DNA of 64,000 nucleotides from Hydrangea macrophylla (taxonomy: Eukaryota; Streptophyta; Magnoliopsida; Cornales; Hydrangeaceae): contig CM066993.1 of NCBI GenBank assembly GCA_033977485.1, forward strand, positions 32,528,501 through 32,592,500, read 5' to 3'. The translations under genes were made by a program, and so were the position numbers. The stretch's first letter is position 1, and the number at the start of each line of letters is the position of its first letter. The notes under the pieces were generated by a model, which was not told the DNA's origin, made no database searches, and saw only the letters and a list, made by a program, of their open reading frames with translations. Below are positions 1-10,362 of the stretch, piece by piece.

Positions 1-274
1 ATTCCTAGTAAGGGAAATATAATAGTTTAAGTACAATTAATTCTTTTCACTTTATTTAGGTCACTTTCCAAATAAAAAACTTAGACAAAAAGACAAAATA
101 AAATAAAAAAAACTCAAATTTACCCTTTTGTTTCATGCTCAACAAATGGAAAATGACGGAAAAAAAGAAGAAGATAGTTCGCATTAAAAGGTTGGATTTA
201 CACGTGTGAGAAGATAGTAGGCGGAAAGCTTCGCAGCCCACTCGTACGGTATTAGTCATACGCAATAGTAGCTC

Positions 275-905
275 TTATTTTGAAATTGTTTTTCAAACTT
301 TAAACCTCTATAACTTTTGATCTACAATTCTATTTTTTGCAAATTTTGTCTGTTGGAATCGTGTCAACGAGAGCTACAAAACAAGTACCATTATTGATAT
401 GTTTTGAGCAAAAAAAAAATGCAAAATTTTACATGCCTTATTCGTCAAAATACTGGTGAAATTTCACCACATTGAATGAGGAGAAATTTTTGTTTGTCAA
501 AGTTGTTAAATTATATGATTATGGTGAATACATTTATAAACTTCAAATGTTTTGACATCCGGAATTAAAAGTGTTAAAATTTCACCTGTCTTTAAAAGTG
601 ATGAAATTATGATTGTGGTGAATGCTTCCACAACTTCACGTGATTTGACATCGTGAATTAAAAGTGGTAAATTTCACCAGATTTGAAATGTGTTCAAATT
701 AGTGGTGAAATTTCACCACTTTCAGGAACAAGGCTATCAAGGCAAGTAAAAAAATTAATTTATTTTTTTTTAAAACATATCAACAATGATATTAGTTTTA
801 TAGCCCTCGTCGACACAATTCCAATAGTATAAATTTTGTGAAAATAGAGTTGCAGATGAAAAGTTATAAAGTTTAAAGTTTAAAAAATAATTTTAAAATT
901 ATGTT
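275..905. mobile_element. Foldback element with ~130-bp terminal inverted repeats
   Basis: The segment from about 275 to 420 reappears as an imperfect reverse complement at about 765-905; both arms share the AAACTTTAAAC block, a TATAACTTTT block and a stretch around GTGTCRACGAG. The middle (about 430-725) holds palindromes built on GTGAAATTTCAC (456-467; an 18-bp version at 703-720; a near copy at about 665-681). There is no coding capacity. This is a non-autonomous foldback or MITE-type element. The superfamily is unclear because I could not fix a target-site duplication, and the ends may be off by 10-20 bases. Confidence 0.7.
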
Positions 906-1251
906 TTATCTGGTACAACCACTCACATGCACAGTGTGAGTGCCTGGAAAGTTGGCGCGTGGTGCACGAGTGTGACAATGTATTCTTACCTTTGGATTTT
1001 AAAAATGCTAGGGTATGGCGCGCGTGGCGAAGCTAGGCAGAGTTTTTCTCTCAAAAAAAAAATTTTTTTTTTGAGGGATTTAAACCAGCATATTTTTTAA
1101 AATTGTCCTTAAACCAACATACTTATAATACAATGTCCTTATATCTAATGGACCATTCATAAAAAATAGTCTCTTTGGTCCGAAATATAAATCATATTCA
1201 ATCTATACTATCCCACAAAATGAAACCATGCACTTTATACAAAAAAAAAAA
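906..1251. other. Intergenic, no feature recognised
   Basis: AT-rich sequence with short A and T runs (around 1054-1072 and 1241-1252). I see no gene, no inverted repeat and no retroelement signal here. Confidence 0.6.
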
Positions 1252-1494
1252 AGGCTAAAATACACTTTAGTACCCTGTTTGTTCAAAATTTTATTTTGGG
1301 CCCTATAAACTTTTTTGTGTAATTTAAGGCCCTCAAGTTTCAAAAAGTTTCACTTTGGTTCTGCAGTTTAAGCTTTTTTGGTACCAAATTATCTCAATTT
1401 TAAACCTTTGAGGGCCTTAAATGACACAAAATATTTTACAGGGCTCAAAATAAAATTTAGGGCAAACTATAGGATACTAAAGTATGTTTTAACC
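1252..1494. mobile_element. Foldback MITE, family F copy 1
   Basis: The left arm (about 1252-1345, including ACTTTAGTACCCTG and TTATTTTGGGCCCT) pairs with the right arm (about 1400-1494) as an imperfect inverted repeat. Both arms share the CTTTAGTA...TTTTATTTTG(G/A)GCCCT...TTTAAGGCCCTCAA order. The same terminal text recurs at 25961-26469, so this is one dispersed family. It is non-coding. The superfamily is not certain; Mutator-like derivation is a guess. Confidence 0.75.
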
Positions 1495-1589
1495 CAAAAA
1501 AAAAACATATTTTAGGTACAAACACTATCTCCACCAAGCTATGAAAGGTCACCAACCAATCTTCATGACCTTTATTATGAAAGGAAATA

Positions 1590-1757
1590 GTTTTGCTTAC
1601 CCAAAAAATAGTTTATTAATACTCACTCAAGCATCTCATTGGCCAATGTAGTGGGACCCAGGATTAAACATCATTTGTTTAATCCTGGGTTCCACTGTAT
1701 TGACCAATGAGATGCTTGAGTGAGCATTGGAGAACCATTTTTTGAGTGAACAAAAAT
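1590..1757. mobile_element. Palindromic MITE, family B copy 1
   Basis: A long hairpin: ACTCAAGCATCTCATTGG near 1626 reappears inverted as CCAATGAGATGCTTGAGT near 1704, and ATTAAACATCATTTGTTTAAT forms the loop stem. The outer arms (TTTTGCTTACCCAAAAAAT and its imperfect complement ending near 1757) resemble the arms of the element at 28938-29102. It has no coding capacity. Confidence 0.75.
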
Positions 1758-1872
1758 GCTCTCATTCTGAAAATAGGTGGACCACAAAACAATGCACAAG
1801 GCCGTCCTTTGTGTATTTGACAACAATTGTAAGAGCTTGTCTCCTGAAAATGAGAAATTATTCTATGGTTTT

Positions 1873-2146
1873 GAATCATATGTCACAGTGGTAGTTTTGA
1901 TTTATAGTGGATTATTATGTGATTAAGTGTAAATTTTTTATCTCTTAAAAGATAGATAACTTTATCACATGATAGTTTTGTACTAGCCAAAACCACCACC
2001 TTATGACAATGAATCATATGTCACAGTGGTAGTTTTGATTTATAGTGGATTATTATGTGATTAAGTGTAAATTTTTTATCTCTTAAAAGATAAATAACTT
2101 TATCACATGATAGATTTGTACTAGCCAAAACCACCTTATGACAATG
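1873..2146. mobile_element. Small TIR element duplicated head to tail
   Basis: Two nearly identical units in direct orientation: TGTCACAGTGGTAGTTTTG begins at 1881 and again at 2019, a 138-bp period. Each unit is bounded by an imperfect inverted repeat (TGTCA...TGGTAGTTTTG against CAAAACCACCACC...ATGACA), so each is by itself a MITE-like element. The second copy lacks three bases (ACC) near its end. A tandem pair of the same MITE suggests either insertion next to itself or slippage or unequal exchange. Confidence 0.75.
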
Positions 2147-2633
2147 ATCCCCTACCATTAAATAACTTCTCCTTGAAAATAAATTGAACTACCATAGTTC
2201 TTTTTCTAATGTCATGTATGTGAGTTTTAATCAATGAGTAACGGTACACGAACAATTTTTACATTTTTTTCACACGCAACAATCATGACCCTTGAGTTTT
2301 TTAAGGTGTCTCTAATGTTACTCGGTTTTGTTTATGTGTGTGTGTTTTTTTTTAATGGAGTAACCACCCTCTTTCCCAAGCATGCCTTAATGGGGCTCTT
2401 CTCTACGATCGATAACATATACCACTAGGTCACAATGTATAGATCAACAAGGGACGAAAAGCAAGAAAGGAAAAACACAATTAAAATAAATTTACAAGTT
2501 CACCTAAACGTAGGACTTATGCTCACGATCAGTTGCAATCATTTCAGTTTCACTTGCTCAGAGGTTGAAAAAGGAATTACAAACTACATTGATAATCGCT
2601 CTTATATTACATACAACTAGGACATTCTACATG
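2147..2633. other. Intergenic, no feature recognised
   Basis: No inverted repeat, retroelement signal or credible coding region. Short open frames of about 60 residues here show no recognisable domain. Confidence 0.5.
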
Positions 2634-2800
2634 GAGTAATATTTGGGACACAACTTTCATATAACTTTCATACAACCTCCTCAAAAGATGTGTCTATCTC
2701 TCTCCTGTGATGTCACTGGACCCATAGTGACACAGGAGAGAGATAGACACATCTTTTAGGGAGGTTGTATGAAAGTTGTATGAAAGTTGTGTAAATTTTA
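2634..2800. mobile_element. Palindromic MITE, family A copy 1
   Basis: A near-perfect palindrome: TGTCTATCTCTCTCCTGTG at about 2690 and CACAGGAGAGAGATAGACA at about 2731, continued outward by AGATG/CATCT and by ACAACTTTCATA arms. The loop contains ACTGGACCCATAGTG. The outer edge reads GAGTAATATTTGGGACACAA. Family A has four copies in the window (also 3476-3655, 27856-28015, 37343-37526). They share the outer edge and the TCTATCTCTCT core but differ between the two. Confidence 0.8.
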
Positions 2801-3195
2801 CCAAATTACCTTTCAAAAAATTCACAAGAGTGAGGCCAAGTGTAATGTACTATCAATATTCTATTCTACCAATTAGGATCTTTGATTTGTTGCATTATTA
2901 TCAACAAACATTTGGCATCTACGTTGAAGCTGAAAATATCATAGGCACTTCGAGAAATGGAGGACAAGTAGTGGCTTATTGGCTCATCAAAGTGATGAAG
3001 GGTTAGAATATATATTGCGATACATGCATGCAGCATGAATATATAAATATATATATATATATATATGTCAGTGCATGTAACATGCATGAGGGTACATGGG
3101 CATGAACCTATATAATTCTAAAGTTGACGTGGTTATGAAGTTGTCTTTCACTAGAAAGTACTTCACAAAATGACAAAAAAAAAAGGCATTTTTAT
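2801..3195. other. Intergenic with (AT)n microsatellite
   Basis: An alternating AT run lies at about 3046-3066. No supported gene; the two overlapping open frames of about 75 residues on opposite strands have no recognisable motif. Confidence 0.5.
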
Positions 3196-3384
3196 AGGAG
3201 TAATGCTACAGACATAACGCATTACACAACACAAAGTACAATAGGATTTAAATGTCTATACCTTATGTTGTGTAACTAGTGCATAGAAAAGTGTGGAAAA
3301 ATTTAAACAACACAGAGTACAAGGTATTTAAAGCCTGTTATGCTTTGTGTTGTGCAATGTGTTGCGTCTGTAGCATTACTTTTC
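3196..3384. mobile_element. MITE with TIR AGTAATGCTACAGAC
   Basis: AGTAATGCTACAGAC at the left end pairs with GTCTGTAGCATTACT at the right end. A second inner pair (ACACAACACAAAGTA against TGCTTTGTGTTGTGCA) continues the stem. TTATAG precedes the left end and follows the right end, a possible short target duplication. No coding capacity. Confidence 0.75.
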
Positions 3385-3475
3385 TTATAGATTCAGGCCA
3401 CCAAATTTTTATTTTTTCAAGGTTAAATTTCACTTTATGTCCTTCAAGTTTGATAGCTATTTGTGCATGTTTTAT

Positions 3476-3655
3476 GGATAATATTTGGGGCACAAATAAA
3501 TCTCGTAAACACTTACACTCACGGTCTATCTCTCTCCTGGGTGGCACTGTGGGGTTCGAATAATTTTAATGGACTCCACAGCGCTGCTACCCATGAGAGA
3601 GATAGACTGCGGATGTAAGTGTTTGTGAGATTTGTTTGTGCCCCTAACATTGTTG
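3476..3655. mobile_element. Palindromic MITE, family A copy 2
   Basis: Outer edges TATTTGGGGCACAAAT and ATTTGTTTGTGCCCCTAA pair with each other. The core GGTCTATCTCTCTCCTGGG pairs with CATGAGAGAGATAGACTG; AACACTTACA pairs with TGTAAGTGTT between them. The loop carries a CACTGTGGGG / GGACTCCACAG inner pair. Same family as 2634-2800 but with different arm sequence between edge and core. Confidence 0.8.
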
Positions 3656-3940
3656 ATTAAATATTCTCTGTTCAACAAAAACGTTTGAGAAGTGATTTAA
3701 CTTTTGTCCAATAACAAATGTTTTGTTGCAAATAGTGGTCTTAGCGAAGAAAGTTTGCTATTTTGTGAAGCGCTTGTATCTAATTGTTTGCATAGGTACC
3801 CTATTTTACATGTACGAGCCTGTTTTTGATAGCTTATGATTTTGTGATTATGATAACTTTATGATAGCTTTTGTCAAAATTGATCATGGTCAAAATTGGT
3901 TTTGATAGTGATTGTAAAAGTGATTTTGAATGTCTAAAAA

Positions 3941-5281
3941 TGTTATGCCCCGAATCAGTAAAAATTGAGAATGAAATTCATTTTTGGGTCTGTAGGCCGT
4001 ACGTAACTGGTGAAGTCACAAGATTGTCCACTACACAAGATTCAATTAATAGATATAGAACCAGAATAAATGGTTCTAAGTTTAGCATTGTATATATATC
4101 GAAAGGCTACTAAACTATTATATCAGAGTCTTGCAGTAAATAAAAGCACTAAGTCTTTCAGGCAACATATGCCAATTACAAAACATATAAAGTTCTTTAA
4201 CATAAACAAAAGTAACTACAGTCTAGCCCTAGTCTTCAACTAGCATAAACGTGGACATTTGCATAGTAGTCCTCCCCCTCGTAGATATCAATGGTGTGGT
4301 CGCCCTCGGCATAGCCTCCCTTCCCGTAAAAGTATTTGCACTCAAGTCCTTCTCGTGCATAACCATAAACTGGAAAGGCTGGATGTGGGAATATCCAACG
4401 GCATAAAACGCCATCAGCTAATGAAAGCTGAGTGAGTAGACTACTAACAAGGTATCACAATTATGAACTGATTACAAGATTGAGACATTATAAACATGAT
4501 CAGGGTTCTACTAAAATGAATAATAATAAATTCACTTATCCAAACTCTTCGTTAATCGATTTTTAACGTCTTATTACACAAAGACCGACTACACTCTATT
4601 GATCAGAGAACAGACTCATTAGTAAATAGTTCTATGGATACGCCATTGCAGAGTCCACCGCTCTTAAGGACTAGACCTGCGCTCTTAAGGACATATGAAC
4701 GAGCAAGACATATCTTTCTATTACCATGACTTCTCGTAATCTACTAGTGATCCCGGTCCACCTCTCTTAAGGACATATGGCCAGTCCACTGCTCTTATGA
4801 ATATATGAATGAATCACTGACCTATGTTAGGGCTAATTAGTCTGGTCCACTACTCTTAAGGATATATACACAGTCCACCGCTCTTATGTACCTATGAATG
4901 ACCAACTCCCGTCCACGCAAGGATCCCAAATCTTAGCAAACCTACTTAGTTCTACACTAATAATGATACGTGACACTTACCATATGGCCTGACTACTCTG
5001 AATAAAATAAACGATAACCAAATTGATTTATGATCAATATGTTAACTAACATCACAGACATTAACATGTTACTCTTAACATTACTACATGATGGTGTCGC
5101 GTTATCTCTTTATTACAACAGTGTTGTATATGGAATCATAGTACAACATTCAAACATCTAACACATGTGAAACAACATGCATGAATTAACAATAATCTGA
5201 GTCTGCCAATCGATTAGGAGAGAGTCCAATCGATTGGGTAAAAGACTCTTACAATCGATTGAAACATATTCGATTGATTGG
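3941..5281 (-). mobile_element. Truncated Ty3/Gypsy-type LTR, minus orientation
   Basis: The left edge TGTTATGCCCCGAA is a typical Gypsy LTR end read on the other strand. The segment around 4408-4440 (GCCATCAGCTAATGAAAGCTGAGTGAGTAG) has the same layout as the complement of about 19770-19795 in the Gypsy LTR at 18089-20179, suggesting related families. Imperfect subrepeats built on GTCCACYGCTCTTAAGGAC lie at about 4648-4912. The right end is lost where a CACTATA-type terminus begins at 5282. No partner LTR or coding region is present. The 61-residue open frame at 4229-4414 lies inside it and is not a credible gene. Confidence 0.5.
5205..5281. repeat. Cluster of CAATCGATTG-type palindromes
   Basis: Four closely spaced variants: CCAATCGATTAGG (about 5208), CCAATCGATTGGG (about 5227), CAATCGATTGAA (about 5252) and TTCGATTGATTGG (about 5269). 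They sit at the end of the truncated LTR. Their role is unknown. Confidence 0.6.
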
Positions 5282-5360
5282 CACTATAACAAATTATTTA
5301 ATTAGTGACAAATTTCTTAGTTACCAATATTTATTGGTGACTAAACATACCATTATAGTG
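5282..5360. mobile_element. CACTATA-bounded foldback end
   Basis: CACTATAAC at 5282 pairs with TTATAGTG ending at 5360, and the interior TTAGTTACCAATA / TATTGGTGACTAA forms a second hairpin. CACTA-superfamily termini begin CACTA, so this could be a tiny CACTA derivative or one end of a larger element whose other end is missing. The flanking trinucleotides do not match, so a complete element is not proven. Confidence 0.4.
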
Positions 5361-6536
5361 AAGAAACAAGACTTTGTCACTTTTTGTTATGGGAAAGGTA
5401 CAAATAATTAGGAATTTCATTATGCGCATAACAAATGGTCACAAAATCTGTGGTGGGAAGCTTCCCGCTAAGGGAAAATATTTTAGAGTGAAATTTGTGA
5501 CCGAAAGAGAGATATTTTATTTTCTCACAGTCACAGACCCAAAATCGATATTGTGCCTCCCATCATTTCTCTGCCATCAGCCCCAAACCGTTGTCCCTCT
5601 CCCATCTTCATCCTCCCTAAATCTCTCATCCCTCTTTTACCTTTGCAACCCTATTGTATAGAGTGAAAATCCTTATTTTACCAGAAACTCTTGTTCCTCT
5701 TGGTAGCCCCTAAACCAAACTGTTGGATCTGAGACAAACCAAGGCATGGGTGTTGAAGAAACAAACTACACCATTGAAGAATCTCCTCTAAGAGCATCAA
5801 CGATTGAGGACTGCTCTTAGTCTTTGAGTACGTATTTTTTTAAAAAAATTTCCCATTTTGGATTATCAATCTATTTGGGTTCTTTTTTTAAGCAATCAAT
5901 TAGGGTTTTTACTTCTCTTCACACTCATAGTTTAGAAGATTACAAATTGTTTTCTGGCATAAATGTTTGTTTAAAGGTTAAGCAATGGTGGTTCTAAGTT
6001 GAATTTGTGATGTCAATTCCATTCTTCATTAGTTGAATTGATGGGCGTGAGACTCAATCTCTCTCGTCTCCTTTGTTTGTTACGAAAACAAGAAGAGATT
6101 TCTTATTTATTTTTTGCAATTAATTTAATTTTTGATTGGGAATTGTTGCTTATCAATGTATACTTGACTGTCTCGTATTTTTGAAACTAGACACCTCTTA
6201 CCTTCCAACAAATTTTGTTTTATTTCCCTTATATAAACCATAGATTATTTGATTTTATACGGGCCCTCTTTTTTATTTGGTCTCAAGTGCTGAGAAGTTT
6301 TTTTCTGCCCTAATATACAATCTTACTGTGTTGTATTCTCAAGTTTACTTCTAGGGTAGAATGTTTCTCATCTCTTTAGTTTTTCTTCTATAATTATCAA
6401 TGGATTTAAATTATAAAACAATTTAGGGCTTCTTGCTTAGTAGATGAGTTCAACTTTTTTATTTTTCATGTGTGGTAAAATTAGTGTACTGTTCGAGTTG
6501 TTAGTGATTTGATTTTGATTGCTTCTGTAACATTGA
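5361..6536. other. Unassigned region, no gene recognised
   Basis: Contains a CT-rich stretch (about 5560-5640) and plain AT-rich sequence, with several GTGAC/GTCAC words just right of 5360 that could be subterminal repeats of the preceding element. The 95-residue open frame at 5374-5661 has no recognisable motif. No supported feature. Confidence 0.4.
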
Positions 6537-7583
6537 TGTCGCACCCACGCCCTCGAAATGCCAGGCTATCGGTGTGGGCCCGACTTTCTGAGAGTGGGTG
6601 AATTGCGACTTGATTTTTATTGAAAAGGGTAAAAAGAGTATGGTAGGGCCTATTTGAAATATTCAGAGTCGCCACCTAACATTTGGGGTATTAGGACCCC
6701 TGCAAAGACAATTAATGTAATTCATCTTTGACTTTTAAAAAATAGTTTTGAGAAAAGTGGGCTCTTTAAAAGTGTGACTCTGAATAGCCATGCAAAAACC
6801 AGAAATTTTGAGATGGGTTCGAGGACTCGATTATGTCGATGGAAGGTATTAGGCACCCTCGAACATCTGTGTGAACACGGTTGCCAATTTTAGTGATTTT
6901 TATTAAAGGGCATTTTGATTTGAAAAAAAAAAGTTTTTTTTTTAGAAATTAAATAGGACGAAAAATGGTAATGTGTATGACCGCACTATTTGAGAGTTGC
7001 TTACGTATCCCAAGATGAGAATTATGCCAAACGTAGTCCTAACTTATGCGTGTGTGTGTGTATGTATGATTTTTATAAGAAAGAGAAAAAGTAGTCACGT
7101 TTGACCGTACACGTGTGCTGTAGTGATTTGAGAAAGAGTCGGTGTCGCTAGGAAATTTAACATGTACGGTGTACTCCTAGACTTTTAATCTTTAGAAAGT
7201 GATTGAGATTGAAATGAGATTCTGCAAGTGATTGGAGAATGAATATTTTTTTTACTTTCTTTTTTTTTTTTTTTTTTTTTTCAGTCCTTTTATTCCTATA
7301 TCGGAAGTAAGGATCTGTGTCCAAATAACTTAAAATTGTACTAGAAGTAAGGGTCGGTGCCCATTAAAAGTATGAAGACTTACCTCTCTTATTTGTGCTG
7401 TTTGTAGATTCCAAGCAGAGGTGGCATTGGAGTTTATTTTGAGAAAGTCCATTTCTTTTTTTCTTTTTTTTTTCTTTTTTTTTTTTTTGTATTTTTGAGT
7501 TTATACCGAAAGTACGGGATGGTGCCCAAATGACTAAAAAGTGATTTTTTTTGTATTTTTATTTTATGCCGGAAGTAAGGGTC
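6537..7583 (-). mobile_element. Fragment of a long-LTR retroelement (AGTCGCCAC type), minus orientation
   Basis: Starts TGTCGCACCCACGCC. It shares landmark words with the LTR and internal region at 22311-25960: CAGAGTCGCCAC (about 6664; 22387), GGAAGGTATTAGGCACCCTC (about 6841; the cognate near 22510 is looser) and CTTACGTATCCCAAG (about 7001; 25768). A phrase of the form GGAAGTAAGGGTCGGTGCCC occurs four times (about 7303, 7343, 7507, 7571). The last copy is cut after GGGTC at 7583, where the Gypsy LTR begins. Long T runs lie at 7255-7280 and 7456-7488. No coding region survives. Confidence 0.5.
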
Positions 7584-8248
7584 TATAACAACCTACATTT
7601 TTATTCAATATATAAATTTCATTTTCATGATCAATTTGTATTTCTGGTTTTATTTAATTTTCAATTCCCATATTTTATCATACTTGCTCATATTTTGTTT
7701 AGAAATTCTTGTTGGGGTCAAACTACAACTTTATAAACTTAGTGATACCTGTGTTGGATTCCAAATCTGTATTTCAAAACAGTGGAAATATCTTCTTTTA
7801 ACTAAAACTGTATTTTCATAAAACTGGAAAATCATTTCTTACATTAAGATGGATTTTCTATGTTTTTGTGGTGATCACCGCGCTATGAAAATGCTAGTCT
7901 ATGTTCAAAATTGTTCACGCCGCGTTAATCCCCTACAGTTTTGGATTCCCCGTCCTATCGTATGTGACACTTACTTTTGATGATCAATTAATACTTGTGT
8001 AAGCTTTGTTTGGAAATGCATTCTATGCATGAGTAATTGTAGTGTCTATAAGTTGTTTTACCAAACATACCAAGTGATTCCTAGACTAGTTGCTTGTGCC
8101 ATGTTTGGCAACGCACTTTTCATGTGTGTAATTTTTTTGTGCCTTAACTAGAATTCCCAAACACCCCATTGTGACCCCTACTAGTCTATAGCACCCTTTC
8201 AAGTTTTGATAGTGTGTATATGCGTATATGTATTATCAGCACATATAT
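7584..8248 (+). mobile_element. Gypsy 5' LTR, first part (split by the LARD)
   Basis: The repeated phrase of the previous element breaks off at 7583, and new sequence (TATAACAACCTAC) starts, which I take as a mutated LTR start. The segment runs to the TATAT target site at 8244-8248. The same LTR resumes at 18089 after the nested element and ends at 20179 next to a primer-binding site. The combined LTR would be about 2.76 kb. The start position is inferred, not confirmed by a second LTR. Confidence 0.45.
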
Positions 8249-10347
8249 TGTAGAAACCCAGAATTTATTCAAGGGTATATTGGTAATTTTGGACCAATGT
8301 GGGTCTTGGTTTGGGACAGTAAATTATTCCTGTCCAAGTGATATCACATCTACAATTAAATTAGCACATGTGTGTATATATATGTTACATATTTTTGTGT
8401 ATACGTTTAAGGGAGACAAGAGTGGGACCCTCAAGTCGACTCCCAAACCACTCCCAAACCACTCCCAACCACCCCAACAACTAAAGCTTCACTAGGAAGC
8501 TTCCCCCTCCTTCATCATCCTATATATAACCCATATCTAACTCTACCTCTCATTTTTCTTTTGAATTTTCTCTATACATCTCTCATCTCTATCTTGTTTT
8601 GGAAGTTAAGAACTTCCATGGAAGCTTAGAGCTTCAAGCTCAATTTTGAAGACCATCAAGCCATATTTGGAGCTTGGCTATTAGAGACCATTTTGATCAT
8701 CTCAACAAGGCCTACCCACCGTTGTTCTCGGATCGTCCGTAAGGTCTACAGTTTAGTCCTTCTTGTTCATATACTCAAGAGATACTTTTGATTTTCTTGA
8801 TACACCTTCGTTTCCTATTCCTAAAGTGATTTTATTTAACTAGGTATTGATAGCTTTGGGAATATGCTAATGTACAAATTTCTCCTTTGGATCTCTTTGG
8901 GATGATGTGGGTATTTGCTCAAATACTCGAGAGGTAGATTTCATTGTTTAAGTGCACTATTATTTCTAACTTCATGGTTTGCCATGTGTAAGTTAGTGTT
9001 AATAGACATTAATCTTGTTTTGGAATTCTTCCTATGTGATTAATTGAATGATTACTTGTCCCTATATGCTTACTTGAATCCATGTCTAAACCTAAATGCT
9101 CTTTGAGTTTCTATGGTTTCAAATACTAATTGATGTTAAAAAAATCTCTTATTTGCCTAATGTGATGATTACATTTTATATGAACTACCATGTTTACTTC
9201 TTGTCATGTATTCTTAGAAATGACATTGTTAAAGCATAACCGCATCTAGCAGCATATCATAGTCGCCAAGTCGGCAAAGCATCCATGGCATTGGCTTGGG
9301 GCATATGAAATTGTTAAAATTCCCACGATTGGGGAATGTCTTTGGAATCCCCATTTGGGGTTGTAATTTGATGAAATTCCGGAAGCGGGTGTGAAGTGAG
9401 GAAGGTTGTTTGTGATCCTTAAAATATTTGAAAACGCAAGATCATATTCGGCTAGCTACCGGAGATCTTGTATGCTACACTCACATTTGAGTGGCTCGCT
9501 ATCCGGTGTGAGAGTGTATGATTGGGATATTGAGTTGGGAATGTCTCACGGTTTGGCCATCCGACTAGTTGCATCGCCACCGCAGCAAAGCATTGCACCA
9601 CATGTCATGGCATGATTTTAGAAGTAGTAGTACATTTCTACAATATTTTCTACTGAGCCGTTGTGCTTAATGAATCTATAAAACCCTTTTTTTTTTAGGA
9701 ATTGTTTATTAGGGCAAGGCCCAAGAGTTATCTGACGCATGGCGTCTCGTTTTGGAAGATTCCTTACGAGGACGTCTTGTGATTTGTTAATGTTCCAATG
9801 ATATAGTGCATGGTAGGAACACTGTAATTGTTGTTACCGTTATCTCATTTGTAGATTTGAATTATAAGAAACTATTTGTAAATTCACTCGTAATCTTAAT
9901 CTTAATCTTAATCTTGATAATTGGATCCTCTAGGATCCTTGTTAAATTATGTTTTTAATACTTAGCATTTCTTAGTCCATGGTTACCCTATTATGGGAAA
10001 ATTACTACTTTCAATTTTCTAAGGACTGTTTGATCATAATCTTTCCAAAACCTCTTTTATGATAAACTTTCAAAGCAAACTTCATTACCTGTTACTTTTA
10101 AACCTTTGGAGTTTCTCTGTACTTCTTACAAACTCCTTTCAAAACCAAATTATGTTGGTTAACCCTATTTGACCCGTTTGGTCCTCGTGGGTCAACCCTT
10201 GACTTATTGACTTTTCTTTGGAATCCACATAGGATTCCCCTATGCTTCCACCTTGTGGATTGGTCCAAGTTGGACTATTCCGTGCTTTACGTTGTATTGT
10301 TTGACTCATTGACCTCGCCCACGTGGCTTGATTTTCGGGGTGTTACA
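8249..10347 (+). repeat. 5' LTR of the LARD-like element
   Basis: Begins TGTAGAAACCC and ends GGGTGTTACA. It aligns along its whole length with 15351-18083, with scattered substitutions and a few small indels. It contains a TATA box at 8520-8529 and a run of AATCTT hexamers at about 9893-9916 that is conserved in the partner. Open frames of 93 and 69 residues inside it (8214-8495, 9406-9615) recur in the partner only because the LTR is duplicated. Confidence 0.92.
8520..8529 (+). promoter_or_regulatory. LTR TATA box
   Basis: CTATATATAA lies about 270 bp into the 5' LTR, after a CCACTCCCAAACC repeat block. The same word stands at 15624-15633 in the 3' LTR. The position is suitable for the retroelement promoter at the U3/R boundary. 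Confidence 0.6.
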
Positions 10348-10350
10348 GAA

Positions 10351-10362
10351 TGGTATCAGAGC
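10351..10362 (+). promoter_or_regulatory. Primer-binding site, tRNA-iMet type
   Basis: TGGTATCAGAGC, three bases after the 5' LTR end, matches the 3' end of plant initiator-methionine tRNA. This is the usual primer for many Ty3/Gypsy and Ty1/Copia elements. It is intact. Confidence 0.9.

Noticed and set aside
4229..4414. 61-residue minus-strand frame
   Set aside because: Inside a Gypsy-type LTR remnant, no motif, shorter than chance can explain.
9406..9615. 69-residue frame repeated at 16510-16719, considered as a conserved small gene
   Set aside because: It lies at the same place in the two LTRs and is duplicated with them.
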